The notes beneath the pieces were generated by a model, which was given only the letters and a program-made list of their open reading frames with translations, searched no databases and had not been told where the DNA came from. Of a stretch of 64,000 nt of DNA, positions 22,269-31,295 are shown one piece after another. The stretch comes from Streptomyces roseofulvus (GTDB lineage: Bacteria; Actinomycetota; Actinomycetes; Streptomycetales; Streptomycetaceae), in contig NZ_BAAAWE010000001.1 of assembly GCF_039534915.1 (NCBI RefSeq), positions 3,782,001 to 3,846,000 on the forward strand, given 5' to 3'. A program made the position numbers and the translations under genes. The stretch's first letter is position 1. Every line of letters begins with the position of its first letter.

Positions 22269-25088
22269 CTACTCCGGCTTGGCCGCCGCGGCCTTCTTGG
22301 CGGCCGCCGTCGTCTTCTTGGCGGTGGTCGTCTTCTTCGCCGCGGTCTTCTTCGCCGTGGTCGTCTTCTTGGCGGCCGTCTTCTTGGCCGCGGTCTTCTT
22401 CGCCGGGGCCTTCTTGGCGGTCTTCTTCGCCGGTCCCTTGGCGCGCTTCTCGGCGAGCAGCTCGTAGCCGCGCTCGGGCGTGATCGTCTCGACGCTGTCG
22501 CCGGTGCGCAGGGTCGCGTTGGTCTCGCCGTCGGTGACGTACGGGCCGAAGCGGCCGTCCTTGACGACCACCGGCCGCTCGCTGACCGGGTCGGTGCCGA
22601 GCTCCTTCAGCGGCGGCTTGGCGGCGGCCCGGCCACGCTGCTTGGGCTGGGCGTAGATCGCCAGCGCCTCCTCCAGCGTGATGGTGAAGAGCTGGTCCTC
22701 GCTGGTCAGCGACCGCGAGTCGGTGCCCTTCTTCAGGTACGGGCCGTACCGGCCGTTCTGCGCGGTGATCTCGACGCCCTCGGCGTCGGCGCCGACCACC
22801 CGCGGCAGCGACATGAGCTGGAGGGCCTCCTCCAGGGTGACCGTGTCCAGGGACATGGTCTTGAAGAGGGAGGCGGTGCGCGGCTTGACCGCGTTCTTGC
22901 CGGTCTTCGGGACGTCGTCGGGAAGGATCTCGGTGACGTACGGGCCGTACCGGCCGGCCTTGGCGACGATCTGGTGGCCGCTGACCGGGTCGGTGCCCAG
23001 CTCGAAGTCGCCGCTCGGCTTGGCGAGCAGCTCCTCGGCGTACTCGACGGTGAGCTCGTCGGGCGCGAGGTCGTCGGGCACGTCGGCGCGCTGGTGGCCC
23101 TCCTGGTCCTTCTCGCCGCGCTCGACGTACGGGCCGTAGCGGCCGACGCGCAGCACGATGTCGTTGCCGACCGGGAAGGACGAGATCTCACGGGCGTCGA
23201 TGGCGCCGAGGTCGGTGACCAGCTCCTTGAGGCCGCCGAGGTGGTCGCCGTCGCCGTTGCCCGCGTCGGCGGCACCGCCGGTCGCCCCCTCGCCCTCGCC
23301 GAAGTAGAAGCGCTTCAGCCACGGCACGGACTGGGCCTCGCCGCGGGCGATGCGGTCGAGGTCGTCCTCCATCTTCGCGGTGAAGTCGTAGTCGACGAGC
23401 CGGCCGAAGTGCTTCTCCAGCAGGTTGACCACGGCGAAGGACAGGAAGGACGGCACGAGGGCCGTGCCCTTCTTGAAGACGTAGCCGCGGTCGAGGATGG
23501 TGCCGATGATCGAGGCGTACGTCGACGGGCGGCCGATCTCGCGCTCTTCCAGCTCCTTGACCAGGGTGGCCTCGGTGTAGCGGGCGGGCGGCTTGGTGGC
23601 GTGGCCGTCGGCGGTGATCTCCTCGGCGGCGAGCGCGTCGCCCTCGGCGACCTGCGGCAGGCGCCGCTCACGGTCGTCGAGCTCCGCGTTCGGGTCGTCG
23701 GCGCCCTCGACGTACGCCTTCATGAAGCCGTGGAAGGTGATCGTCTTGCCGGAGGCCGAGAACTCGGCGTCGCGGCCGTCGGCGGAGGTGCCGCCGATCT
23801 TGACGGTGACCGAGTTGCCGGTGGCGTCCTTCATCTGGGAGGCGACGGTCCGCTTCCAGATGAGCTCGTACAGCTTGAACTGGTCGCCGGTCAGACCGGT
23901 CTCGGCGGGGGTGCGGAAACGATCACCCGAAGGCCGGATCGCCTCGTGCGCCTCCTGCGCGTTCTTGACCTTGCCGGCGTAGACGCGCGGCTTCTCCGGC
24001 AGGTAGTCGGCGCCGTACAGCTGCGTCACCTGGGCGCGGGCCGCGGCGACGGCCGTGTCGGAGAGCACGGTGGAGTCCGTACGCATGTAGGTGATGAAGC
24101 CGTTCTCGTACAGCTTCTGCGCCACCTGCATGGTCGCCTTGGCACCGAAGCCGAGCTTGCGGCTGGCCTCCTGCTGGAGGGTGGTGGTGCGGAAGGGCGC
24201 GTACGGGGAGCGGCGGTACGGCTTCGACTCGACCGAGCGGACGGTGAAGCGGGTGTCGGCGAGGGAGGCGGCGAGCGCGCGGGCCTTCTCCTCGTCGAGG
24301 TGGAGCACGCTGTCGCTCTTCAGCCGGCCGTCGGCGCCGAAGTCGCGGCCCTGCGCGACGCGCTTGCCGTCGACCGCGGCGAGCCGCGCGACCAGCGACG
24401 ACGGGTCGGAGGGGTCGCCGGCGCGGCCGGTGGAGAAGGTGCCGGTGAGGTCCCAGTACTCGGCGGAGCGGAAGGCGATGCGCTCGCGCTCGCGCTCGAC
24501 GACGAGCCGGGTGGCGACGGACTGCACGCGGCCGGCGGAGAGGCCGCGCATGACCTTCTTCCACAGCACCGGGGAGACCTCGTAGCCGTAGAGGCGGTCG
24601 AGGATGCGGCGGGTCTCCTGGGCGTCGACCATCCGCTTGTTCAGCTCGCGCGGGTTGGCGACGGCGGCCTGGATCGCGTCCTTGGTGATCTCGTGGAAGA
24701 CCATCCGGTGGACCGGGACCTTGGGCTTGAGGACTTCCTGGAGGTGCCACGCGATGGCCTCGCCCTCGCGGTCCTCATCGGTGGCGAGGAAGAGCTCGTC
24801 GGACTCGGCCAGCAGCTCCTTGAGCTTCTTGACCTGCGCCTTCTTGTCCGCGTTGACGACGTAGATGGGCTGGAAGTCGTGCTCGACGTCGACGCCGAGG
24901 CGGCGCACCTCGCCGGTGTACTTCTCCGGTACCTCGGCGGCGCCGCTGGGGAGGTCACGGATGTGCCCGACGCTCGCCTCGACGACGTAGCCGGGGCCGA
25001 GGTAGCCCTTGATCGTCTTCGCCTTGGCAGGCGACTCGACGATGACGAGTCGGCGGCCGCCGTGTGCGGTCTCGCTGGTCGGGGACAA
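22269..25088 (-). CDS. topA: DNA topoisomerase I
   Basis: The 939-residue type IA topoisomerase relaxes negative supercoils. The Toprim domain starts LVIVESPAKAKTIKGYLG and includes FLATDEDREGEAIAWHL; the catalytic Tyr is Tyr334 in FITYMRTDST. The C-terminal half carries repeated Topo_C_Rpt modules (RYGPYV, RYGPYVTE, RYGPYLKK, RFGPYVTD), not zinc fingers, as in other actinobacteria. The last ~50 residues are an uninterrupted Lys/Ala/Thr tail (AKKTAAKKTTTAKK...), known in actinobacterial TopA to raise processivity and DNA binding. TTG start at 25088, with GGAGAGAAG upstream. A TTGACA at 25195-25200 on the minus strand could be a -35 element, but I found no well-spaced -10. Confidence 0.97.
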   Translation of the reverse strand: MSPTSETAHGGRRLVIVESPAKAKTIKGYLGPGYVVEASVGHIRDLPSGAAEVPEKYTGEVRRLGVDVEHDFQPIYVVNADKKAQVKKLKELLAESDELFLATDEDREGEAIAWHLQEVLKPKVPVHRMVFHEITKDAIQAAVANPRELNKRMVDAQETRRILDRLYGYEVSPVLWKKVMRGLSAGRVQSVATRLVVERERERIAFRSAEYWDLTGTFSTGRAGDPSDPSSLVARLAAVDGKRVAQGRDFGADGRLKSDSVLHLDEEKARALAASLADTRFTVRSVESKPYRRSPYAPFRTTTLQQEASRKLGFGAKATMQVAQKLYENGFITYMRTDSTVLSDTAVAAARAQVTQLYGADYLPEKPRVYAGKVKNAQEAHEAIRPSGDRFRTPAETGLTGDQFKLYELIWKRTVASQMKDATGNSVTVKIGGTSADGRDAEFSASGKTITFHGFMKAYVEGADDPNAELDDRERRLPQVAEGDALAAEEITADGHATKPPARYTEATLVKELEEREIGRPSTYASIIGTILDRGYVFKKGTALVPSFLSFAVVNLLEKHFGRLVDYDFTAKMEDDLDRIARGEAQSVPWLKRFYFGEGEGATGGAADAGNGDGDHLGGLKELVTDLGAIDAREISSFPVGNDIVLRVGRYGPYVERGEKDQEGHQRADVPDDLAPDELTVEYAEELLAKPSGDFELGTDPVSGHQIVAKAGRYGPYVTEILPDDVPKTGKNAVKPRTASLFKTMSLDTVTLEEALQLMSLPRVVGADAEGVEITAQNGRYGPYLKKGTDSRSLTSEDQLFTITLEEALAIYAQPKQRGRAAAKPPLKELGTDPVSERPVVVKDGRFGPYVTDGETNATLRTGDSVETITPERGYELLAEKRAKGPAKKTAKKAPAKKTAAKKTAAKKTTTAKKTAAKKTTTAKKTTAAAKKAAAAKPE

Positions 25089-25326
25089 CTTCGCTCTTCT
25101 CTCCGGTCGACGCGGTCTGCGCTGGCACGCACGTCAGCGACACGCACGGTGACGCTGGCGTCGCTGCGGAGTGTGACGGTACAACCCGCCCCCGTGTCAA
25201 ACAGGGAAAGCCCGCAACGGCCACTCGAACGGTAACCCGACTCCTGCCCTTCCTGCCGCCCGGACTGCCGGACCGGCGGGGCGGTTCGATGTGGGGCGGG
25301 TCTCAGCGGGTGGCCCGGGCGGCGGC

Positions 25327-25524
25327 TCAGAGGCGGGCGAAGCACCAGAGCCCGAGGCCCAGGAAGAGGGTCCCGGCGAGGCCCGTGAGGGCGGCGGCGG
25401 CGCGGGGCGCGACGCCGAGCGCGACCGGCTCGCCCTGCCGCACCCGGACGGTCGTCCACAGCAGCAGCGCGCCTCCGAACAGCGTGAACGCCGCCCCCGC
25501 GAAGATCGCCGGCCCGCTCTCCAT
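25327..25524 (-). CDS. Small two-segment membrane protein, 65 aa
   Basis: The protein begins MESGPAIFAGAAFTLFGGALLLW, has a short loop VRVRQGEPVALG and a second hydrophobic stretch ALTGLAGTLFLGLGLWCF. The ATG at 25524 fits the membrane layout; upstream in-frame starts add only charged low-complexity sequence. Function unknown. It lies between topA and the methyltransferase gene, transcribed with them. Confidence 0.6.
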   Translation of the reverse strand: MESGPAIFAGAAFTLFGGALLLWTTVRVRQGEPVALGVAPRAAAALTGLAGTLFLGLGLWCFARL

Positions 25525-25676
25525 GCCCGTACCCGCTTCCGTCCCGGCGCCGTCCCGCGCGTGCTGTGTGTCTCCCGTAAGGGAGGCTGACACCCCCCGG
25601 CGTCAGGGACGCGAATTCCGGGTGAACGACGCGGGCCGGGCCGTACGGTTTCACGAAGATGGCCGGTAGTGCCCCA

Positions 25677-27260
25677 CTACTCCGGGGCCGCTCCGGGCTG
25701 CTCCGGGAGGCCGTCCCGCTCCGGAAGCAGGGACTCCGGCGTGAGGAAGCCCTCCTCCACGAGGAGGCGGATGGACTGCGGCGTGCGGTCCCGCAGCAGC
25801 ACCGGGTCCTCGCCCATGAGCTGGGCGATCGCGTCGAGGATCCGGCCGGCGCTGAGCGTGCCGTCGCAGACGCCCGCGAAACCGGCGCCCACGTGGTCGA
25901 CCCGGGTGGCGCGGCGCATGCCCCGGTTCTGCCGGAGGACGACGTGCTCGGGGTCCTCGGCGCCGGGCAGCCCGACCTGCTCCTGGACCACCTCGGGGGC
26001 GAGCGTGAAGCTGTCGGCGAGCAGAGCGGCGTCGTCGTGGGTGCGCAGGTAGTCCTGGCGCTCGAAGTGGGCGCGGACGGTCGGGCCGAGCGGCTGCTCC
26101 ACCGGGTGCGGCCACTCCTCGATCACGATCGACGGCTCGGCCTTCCCGGCGGCCACCGCCGGGTCGCGGCGCAGGGTGATCCAGCCGAAGCCGATCGACC
26201 GGGTGCCGCTCGCCTCGAACGCGTCCAGCCAGCGGTCGTACGCCGCCCGGTACGCCTCGGGGTCGCCGCGGTGGTCGCCGCTGTCGCGCAGCCACAGCTC
26301 GGTGTACTGGGTGACGTCCTGCACCTCGCGCTGCACGATCCAGGCGTCGCAGCCGCGCGGCACCCAGGAGCGGAGCCGGTCCTGCCACTCCTCGCCGTCG
26401 ACGTGCTGCCAGTTGGCGAGGAACTGGGCGTACCCGCCGTCGTTCAGCCGCTCGCCGGCCTGCTGGACGAGGGTGCGGCACAGGTCGTCGCCGCTCATCC
26501 CGCCGTCCCGGTAGGTGAGGCCGGAGCCGGGGGAGATCACGAACGGCGGGTTGGAGACGATCAGGTCGTACGTGTCGCCGTCGACCGGCTCGTACAGCGA
26601 GCCCTCCAGCAGCTCGGCCTCGCGGGCCCCGGAGAGGGCGAGGGTCAGCCGCGTGAACTCCAGCGCCCGCGGGTTGAGGTCGGTGGCGGTGACCAGGGTG
26701 CTGTGCTGGGCGGCGTGCAGGGCCTGGATGCCGGAGCCGGTGCCGAGGTCGAGCGCGGCGGCGACGGGGGTGCGGACGGTGATGCCGGCGAGCGTGGTGG
26801 AGGCGCCGCCGACGCCGAGGACGACGCCCTCCTCCTTGGAGCCGATGCCGCCGGCGCCGCCGACGGCGCAGCCCAGGTCGGAGACGATGAACCAGTCCTC
26901 GCCGTCCGGGCCGCCGTACGGCCGGACGTCGACGGTGGCGCGCACGGCGCCGTCCTCCTCGACCACCCAGCCGTCGGCCAGGGCCTCCTTCAGCGGGAGG
27001 GCGGCGGCGGCCCGGGCGGGCTCGACGGCCCGCTGGAGCAGGAAGAGCCGGACGAGGGTCTCCAGCGGGGAGTCGCCGCGGGTGGCGCGCAGGGCGGGCA
27101 CGGTCTCGCTGCGGGCGAGGGCCGCGTAGGCGGCGGCGCCGAGCCGGTCGAGCAGACCGTCGGCGGTGAAGTCCGCGGCGAGCAGGGCCTCGCGGAGTCG
27201 GTCGGCGTGCGCGGGCACCGGAAGGCTGGTGGTCAGGCTGGTCGTACTCACGGTCTCCAT
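25677..27260 (-). CDS. Class I SAM-dependent methyltransferase, PrmC/RlmG-like
   Basis: The 527-residue protein has an N-terminal helical region of about 130 residues. The Rossmann methyltransferase core follows: SAM motif I is ALDLGTGSGIQAL and the substrate tetrapeptide is NPPF in LIVSNPPFVIS, the signature of N6-adenine/N5-glutamine methyltransferases (HemK/PrmC, RsmC/RlmG). The C-terminal ~150 residues are an extra domain. Target (protein, RNA or DNA) is not decidable from sequence. ATG at 27260; a GTG four codons in is possible. In S. coelicolor a similar gene lies by topA (SCO3545, from memory). Its upstream region is the GC minisatellite. Confidence 0.8.
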   Translation of the reverse strand: METVSTTSLTTSLPVPAHADRLREALLAADFTADGLLDRLGAAAYAALARSETVPALRATRGDSPLETLVRLFLLQRAVEPARAAAALPLKEALADGWVVEEDGAVRATVDVRPYGGPDGEDWFIVSDLGCAVGGAGGIGSKEEGVVLGVGGASTTLAGITVRTPVAAALDLGTGSGIQALHAAQHSTLVTATDLNPRALEFTRLTLALSGAREAELLEGSLYEPVDGDTYDLIVSNPPFVISPGSGLTYRDGGMSGDDLCRTLVQQAGERLNDGGYAQFLANWQHVDGEEWQDRLRSWVPRGCDAWIVQREVQDVTQYTELWLRDSGDHRGDPEAYRAAYDRWLDAFEASGTRSIGFGWITLRRDPAVAAGKAEPSIVIEEWPHPVEQPLGPTVRAHFERQDYLRTHDDAALLADSFTLAPEVVQEQVGLPGAEDPEHVVLRQNRGMRRATRVDHVGAGFAGVCDGTLSAGRILDAIAQLMGEDPVLLRDRTPQSIRLLVEEGFLTPESLLPERDGLPEQPGAAPE

Positions 27261-27303
27261 TGTGACGGCCGCCACCGACAACCCGGCCACCGACAGCCCG
27301 GCG

Positions 27304-27830
27304 GTCCATCACTCCGGCGACACGGCCGGCACGGCGGCCGGCGCGGCGGCCCGGCGGCCGGCGCGGCGCGGCTGGCGCGGCGGCCCGGCGGCCGGCGCGG
27401 CGCGGCTGGCGCGGCAGTCCGGCAGTCCGGCAGTCCGGCAGTCCGGCAGGCGCAGCGGGCCCGGCCGGCACGGCGGGCCCGGCCGGCACGGCGGGCCCGG
27501 CCGGCACGGCGGGCCCGGCCGGCACGGCGGGCCCGGCCGGCACGGCGGGCCCGGCCGGCACGGCCGGCACGGCCGGCACGGCGGGCCCGGCCGGCACGGC
27601 GGGCCCGGCCGGCACGGCCGGCACGGCCGGCACGGCAGTCCGGGCTGGGCGGGCAGGGCGACGGCCGGCCCCGGGTGTCCGGCGGCACGGCGGTCCGGCG
27701 GTCCGGCAGGCGCAGCGGGCCCGGTCGGCACGGCGGGTCCGGCCGGCACGGCGGCACGGTCGGCACGGCAGTCCGGGCTGGGCGGGCAGGGCGACGGCCG
27801 GCCCCGGGTGTCCGGTGCCGGCCGTGCGAA
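27304..27830. repeat. GC-rich minisatellite with 9/18-bp units and a 55-bp direct repeat
   Basis: More than 500 bp of almost pure G+C. The core (27467-27630) is built from 18-bp units GGCACGGCGGGCCCGGCC, seven copies, mixed with 9-bp units GGCACGGCC. To its left are four AGTCCGGC octamers (about 27416-27447) and duplicated GCGGCTGGCGCGGC blocks. To its right an exact 55-bp segment occurs twice (27628-27682 and 27761-27815). All six frames are open because of composition and unit length (multiples of 9), but no frame looks like a gene. The array separates the lipoprotein stop from the methyltransferase start. Confidence 0.9.
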
Positions 27831-27844
27831 CGTGCGGGCGGGGT

Positions 27845-28498
27845 CTACGACTCCGCGGAGGCCGACGCCTTCGCCTTCGGCGAGGCCGAGGTGGCGGGCG
27901 TGGCCGTGGCGCCCGCCTTCGGGGAGGCGGAGCCGGACGGCGTCTTCGGCACCGACGGGGTCGGCTTCTGACAGCCCGGCTGCTTGGCCATGGCCTGGCC
28001 CAGCTCGCCGTTCTCCAGGTTGGCCAGCGCGTTCTGGTCCATCTTCTCGATCTTGGTGAGGCCGTCGGCGACGTCCTTCAGCCCCTCGGCGAACTTCTGC
28101 TGGTTCGTCGGGTCGAGCGCGTCGACCTGCTTCTTCAGCCCGTCGTAGGCGCGCGCGGTCGCTTCGAGCTCCGCGATGACGTCCTTCTGGACCTTCTCGC
28201 CGTTCTCGATCGGCGGGACTCCGGCCGTCTCCACGGCCTTGGCGAGCGCCCGGTCGGCGTCCGCGATGTCCTTGAACGCCTTGGAGTCGGCGGCCTGGAT
28301 CTCCGCCGGACGGCTGTCGGCCGCGGTCGAGATGATGATCTGGTGGGCGTCGGCCCGCTTCTGGATCTGCGGCTTCGCCTGGTCGCAGAACGACTTGGCC
28401 CAGTCGTTGACCTTGTCGCCCTCGTCCTCGCTGCAGCCGGACAGCAGGAGCACCAGTACCGCACCGCCGGACAGCGCTGCCGCAAGCTTCTTGTTCAC
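27845..28498 (-). CDS. Small secreted lipoprotein
   Basis: The product has 217 residues. GTG start at 28498 is followed by a signal peptide (NKKLAAALSGGAVLVLLL) and lipobox LLSGCSE. The mature part is helical and charged (residues 30-175), with two cysteines that may pair, and ends in a Ser/Ala/Lys/Pro-rich tail. It is a small secreted lipoprotein of unknown function of the kind common in Streptomyces. The next gene downstream in the direction of transcription lies beyond the minisatellite. Confidence 0.7.
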   Translation of the reverse strand: MNKKLAAALSGGAVLVLLLSGCSEDEGDKVNDWAKSFCDQAKPQIQKRADAHQIIISTAADSRPAEIQAADSKAFKDIADADRALAKAVETAGVPPIENGEKVQKDVIAELEATARAYDGLKKQVDALDPTNQQKFAEGLKDVADGLTKIEKMDQNALANLENGELGQAMAKQPGCQKPTPSVPKTPSGSASPKAGATATPATSASPKAKASASAES

Positions 28499-28660
28499 CG
28501 GATCGGTCCCTTCCAAGACTCTCGGCCCCGGAACATACACGCCGCGCGGACGACTTCCACCTTTCGTACGACGGATTCCTCCCGTGTTGAATCCGTTTGA
28601 CCCAAGCGGCGCCGGGCCTCCGGGCAGCCGACGCGCCCGGGAAATGAGACGGACGCCACG

Positions 28661-30994
28661 TCAGGCGACGGCCACCGGACGCCGTTTGGAGGCGCGGACG
28701 GCGGCCGCCACCACGAGCAGCGCCAGGACGGCGATTCCGGTGCGCGCCCAGACGTTGGCGTCGTCGCCGTAGCCGAACCGCACCACCGCCGGAGCGATCA
28801 GCAGCGCCACCAGGTTCATCACCTTGAGGAGCGGGTTGATCGCCGGCCCCGCGGTGTCCTTGAAGGGGTCGCCCACGGTGTCGCCGATCACCGTCGCCTC
28901 GTGCGCCGGGCTGCCCTTGCCGCCGTGGTTGCCGTCCTCGACCAGCTTCTTGGCATTGTCCCAGGCGCCGCCGGAGTTGGCGAGGAAGACCGCCATCAGC
29001 GCGCCGGTGCCGATCGCCCCGGCGAGATAGGCGCCGAGCGGGCCGACGCCGAGCGCGAAGCCGACGGCGACGGGCGCGGTGACGGCGAGCAGTCCGGGCG
29101 TGGCGAGTTCGCGCAGCGCGTCCCTGGTGCAGATGTCGACGACCCGCCCGTACTCGGGGAGTTCACTGCCGTCCATGATCCCGGGATGCTCGCGGAACTG
29201 CCGCCGCACCTCGTACACCACCGAACCGGCGGACCGGGAGACCGCGTTGACGGCCAGTCCGGAGAAGAGGAAGACGACCGAGGCGCCGAGGATCAGCCCG
29301 ACGAGGTTGTTGGGCTGGGAGATGTCCATGGAGAGGGTCAGTTCGCCGGCCCTGGCGCCGACCTCGGCGACCGAGGTGGCGATGGCGTCCCGGTACGAGC
29401 CGAAGAGCGCGGCGGCGGCGAGGACGGCGGTCGCGATCGCGATGCCCTTGGTGATCGCCTTCGTGGTGTTGCCGACCGCGTCGAGCTCGGTGAGGACCTG
29501 CGCGCCGGCGCCCCTGACCTCCCCGGACATCTCCGCGATGCCCTGCGCGTTGTCGGCGACCGGGCCGAAGGTGTCCATGGCGACGATCACGCCGACCGTG
29601 GTGAGCAGGCCGGTCCCGGCGAGCGCGACCGCGAAGAGCGCCAGCATCACGGAGGTGCCGCCGAGCAGGAAGGCCCCGTAGACGGAGAGGGCGATGAGCA
29701 GCGCCGCGTACACGGCGGACTCCAGGCCGATGGCGACGCCGGCGAGCACGACGGTGGCGGGGCCGGTGAGCGCGGACCTGCCGATGTCCTGGACGGGCCG
29801 GCGGGTGGTCTCGGTGAAGTAGCCGGTGAGCCGCTGGATGAGCGCGGCGAGCAGGATCCCGACGGCGACGGCGACGAGGGCGAGGACCCGCGGGTCGCCG
29901 TCGTGCCGGGCCAGTCCCGGTTCGGTGACGCCGGCCAGTTCGGCGTAGGACGACGGCAGGTAGACGAAGGCGGCGACCGCGACGAGCACGAGGGAGACGA
30001 CGGCGGAGACGAAGAAGCCGCGGTCGACGGCCCGCATCCCGCCCTGGTCGGTGCGCCGGGGGGCGACGGAGAGGATGCCGATGACGGCGGTGAGGACCCC
30101 GATCGCGGGCACGATCAGCGGAAAGACCAGGCCGTGGTCGCCGAAGGCGGCCTTACCGAGGATGAGCGCGGCGACGAGCGTGACGGCGTACGACTCGAAG
30201 AGGTCGGCGGCCATGCCCGCGCAGTCGCCGACGTTGTCGCCCACGTTGTCGGCGATGGTGGCGGCGTTGCGCGGGTCGTCCTCGGGGATGCCCTTCTCGA
30301 CCTTGCCGACCAGGTCGGCGCCGACGTCGGCGGCCTTGGTGAAGATGCCGCCGCCCACCCGCATGAACATGGCGATGAGCGCGGCGCCGAGGCCGAAGCC
30401 CTCCAGGACCTTGGGCGCGTCGGCGGCGTAGACGAGGACGACGCAGGCGGCGCCGAGCAGCCCGAGACCGACCGTGCACATGCCGACGACGCCACCGGTG
30501 CGGAACGCGATCCGCATGGCCCGGTGGGCGGCGTCCGCGGGGTCCCGGCCGGGTTCGCCGGGGGACGGGGCGGCCTCCCGGGCGGCCGCCGCGACCCGGA
30601 CGTTGGCCCGTACGGCCAGCCGCATCCCCACGTATCCGGTGACCGCCGAGAACAACGCCCCGACCAGGAAGAAGAGCGAGCGGCCGGCCCGCTGCGACCA
30701 CGAGTCGGCGGGCAGCGCCATGAGGAGGAGGAAGACGACGACGGCGAAGAGGGCGATGGTGCGCAGCTGGCGGGCGAGGTAGGCGTTGGCGCCCTCCTGG
30801 ACGGCGGCGGCGATCCGCCGCATCACCGGGGTGCCCTCGTCGGCCTTGAGTACCTGGCGGCCGAAGAGCCGGGCGGTGACCAGCGCGGCGAGGGCGACAC
30901 CGGCGACGACGGCGACGATCGTCCGGTTGCCGCTGGTGAGCACCGCCGCAGCGAGGGCGGCGGGGGCCTGGGCCAATTCCGGTTCCGGGTGCAT
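28661..30994 (-). CDS. hppA: Membrane-bound proton-pumping pyrophosphatase
   Basis: The 777-residue, about 16-segment pump couples hydrolysis of PPi to H+ export. The substrate site motifs DNVGDNVGDCAGMAADL and GDTVGDPFKDTAGPA are both intact. The residue after GNTT is Lys512 (GNTTKAITKG), diagnostic of the K+-independent subfamily, in which Lys replaces Ala. ATG at 30994 has no ribosome site but a perfect TATGAT -10 box 8 nt upstream, so the mRNA is probably leaderless; a GTG two codons earlier is the alternative. In S. coelicolor the homologue also lies next to the bldG locus. Confidence 0.95.
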   Translation of the reverse strand: MHPEPELAQAPAALAAAVLTSGNRTIVAVVAGVALAALVTARLFGRQVLKADEGTPVMRRIAAAVQEGANAYLARQLRTIALFAVVVFLLLMALPADSWSQRAGRSLFFLVGALFSAVTGYVGMRLAVRANVRVAAAAREAAPSPGEPGRDPADAAHRAMRIAFRTGGVVGMCTVGLGLLGAACVVLVYAADAPKVLEGFGLGAALIAMFMRVGGGIFTKAADVGADLVGKVEKGIPEDDPRNAATIADNVGDNVGDCAGMAADLFESYAVTLVAALILGKAAFGDHGLVFPLIVPAIGVLTAVIGILSVAPRRTDQGGMRAVDRGFFVSAVVSLVLVAVAAFVYLPSSYAELAGVTEPGLARHDGDPRVLALVAVAVGILLAALIQRLTGYFTETTRRPVQDIGRSALTGPATVVLAGVAIGLESAVYAALLIALSVYGAFLLGGTSVMLALFAVALAGTGLLTTVGVIVAMDTFGPVADNAQGIAEMSGEVRGAGAQVLTELDAVGNTTKAITKGIAIATAVLAAAALFGSYRDAIATSVAEVGARAGELTLSMDISQPNNLVGLILGASVVFLFSGLAVNAVSRSAGSVVYEVRRQFREHPGIMDGSELPEYGRVVDICTRDALRELATPGLLAVTAPVAVGFALGVGPLGAYLAGAIGTGALMAVFLANSGGAWDNAKKLVEDGNHGGKGSPAHEATVIGDTVGDPFKDTAGPAINPLLKVMNLVALLIAPAVVRFGYGDDANVWARTGIAVLALLVVAAAVRASKRRPVAVA

Positions 30995-31002
30995 GGGCAC
31001 GG

Positions 31003-31008
31003 ATCATA
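31003..31008 (-). promoter_or_regulatory. -10 box of the pyrophosphatase gene
   Basis: TATGAT on the minus strand ends 8 nt before the ATG at 30994. A start at or next to the A of ATG would make the transcript leaderless. Confidence 0.6.
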
Positions 31009-31127
31009 GGCACCCGAAGCATGCCAAACCGGATCCCCGGGGCGGCACCCCGGCGGAATCCATCGATTGCCCCTGCCGTCCGTCCCCGCCCGCACGCGCC
31101 CGGCAGACAGCGGACGGGAGCGGCCGG

Positions 31128-31223
31128 GGGCCCGGGAACACGCGGGCCCTGGGGCGCGCGGGCCCTCGGGCGCGCGGGCCCGGGAACACGCGGGCCCTGG
31201 GGCGCGCGGGCCCTCGGGCGCGC
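31128..31223. repeat. Exact 48-bp tandem duplication
   Basis: The 48-bp unit beginning GGGCCCGGGAACACGCGGGC occurs twice without change (31128-31175, 31176-31223). It fills the gap between the bldG-operon terminator and the pyrophosphatase promoter. Internally it is built of related GCGGGCCCTNGGGCGC pieces. Confidence 0.9.
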
Positions 31224-31234
31224 GGGCCCGAACG

Positions 31235-31274
31235 CGCGAAGAGGCCCTGCCGTGTGCGGCAGGGCCTCTTCGCG
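31235..31274 (-). terminator. Terminator of the bldG operon
   Basis: CGCGAAGAGGCCCTGCCG (31235-31252) pairs perfectly over 18 bp with 31257-31274, with a TGTG loop. It lies 21 nt past the anti-sigma gene stop. Confidence 0.9.
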
Positions 31275-31295
31275 TACGTCTCCAGGGACGCGGCG

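Noticed and set aside
18759..25235. Open frame of over 2100 codons on the plus strand opposite tmk and topA
   Set aside because: It is the mirror of two certain minus-strand genes in very GC-rich DNA. The translation is Gly/Leu/Arg low-complexity with no start signal or domain.
27304..27840. Several open frames encoding Gly/Arg/His or Pro/Ala repeats across the minisatellite
   Set aside because: Units of 9 and 18 bp keep all frames open; there is no ribosome site or plausible protein, and the frames run through the ends of neighbouring genes.
28901..31009. 700-codon plus-strand frame opposite the pyrophosphatase gene
   Set aside because: It is a shadow of hppA; the translation is Gly/Asp/Glu-rich with no domain.
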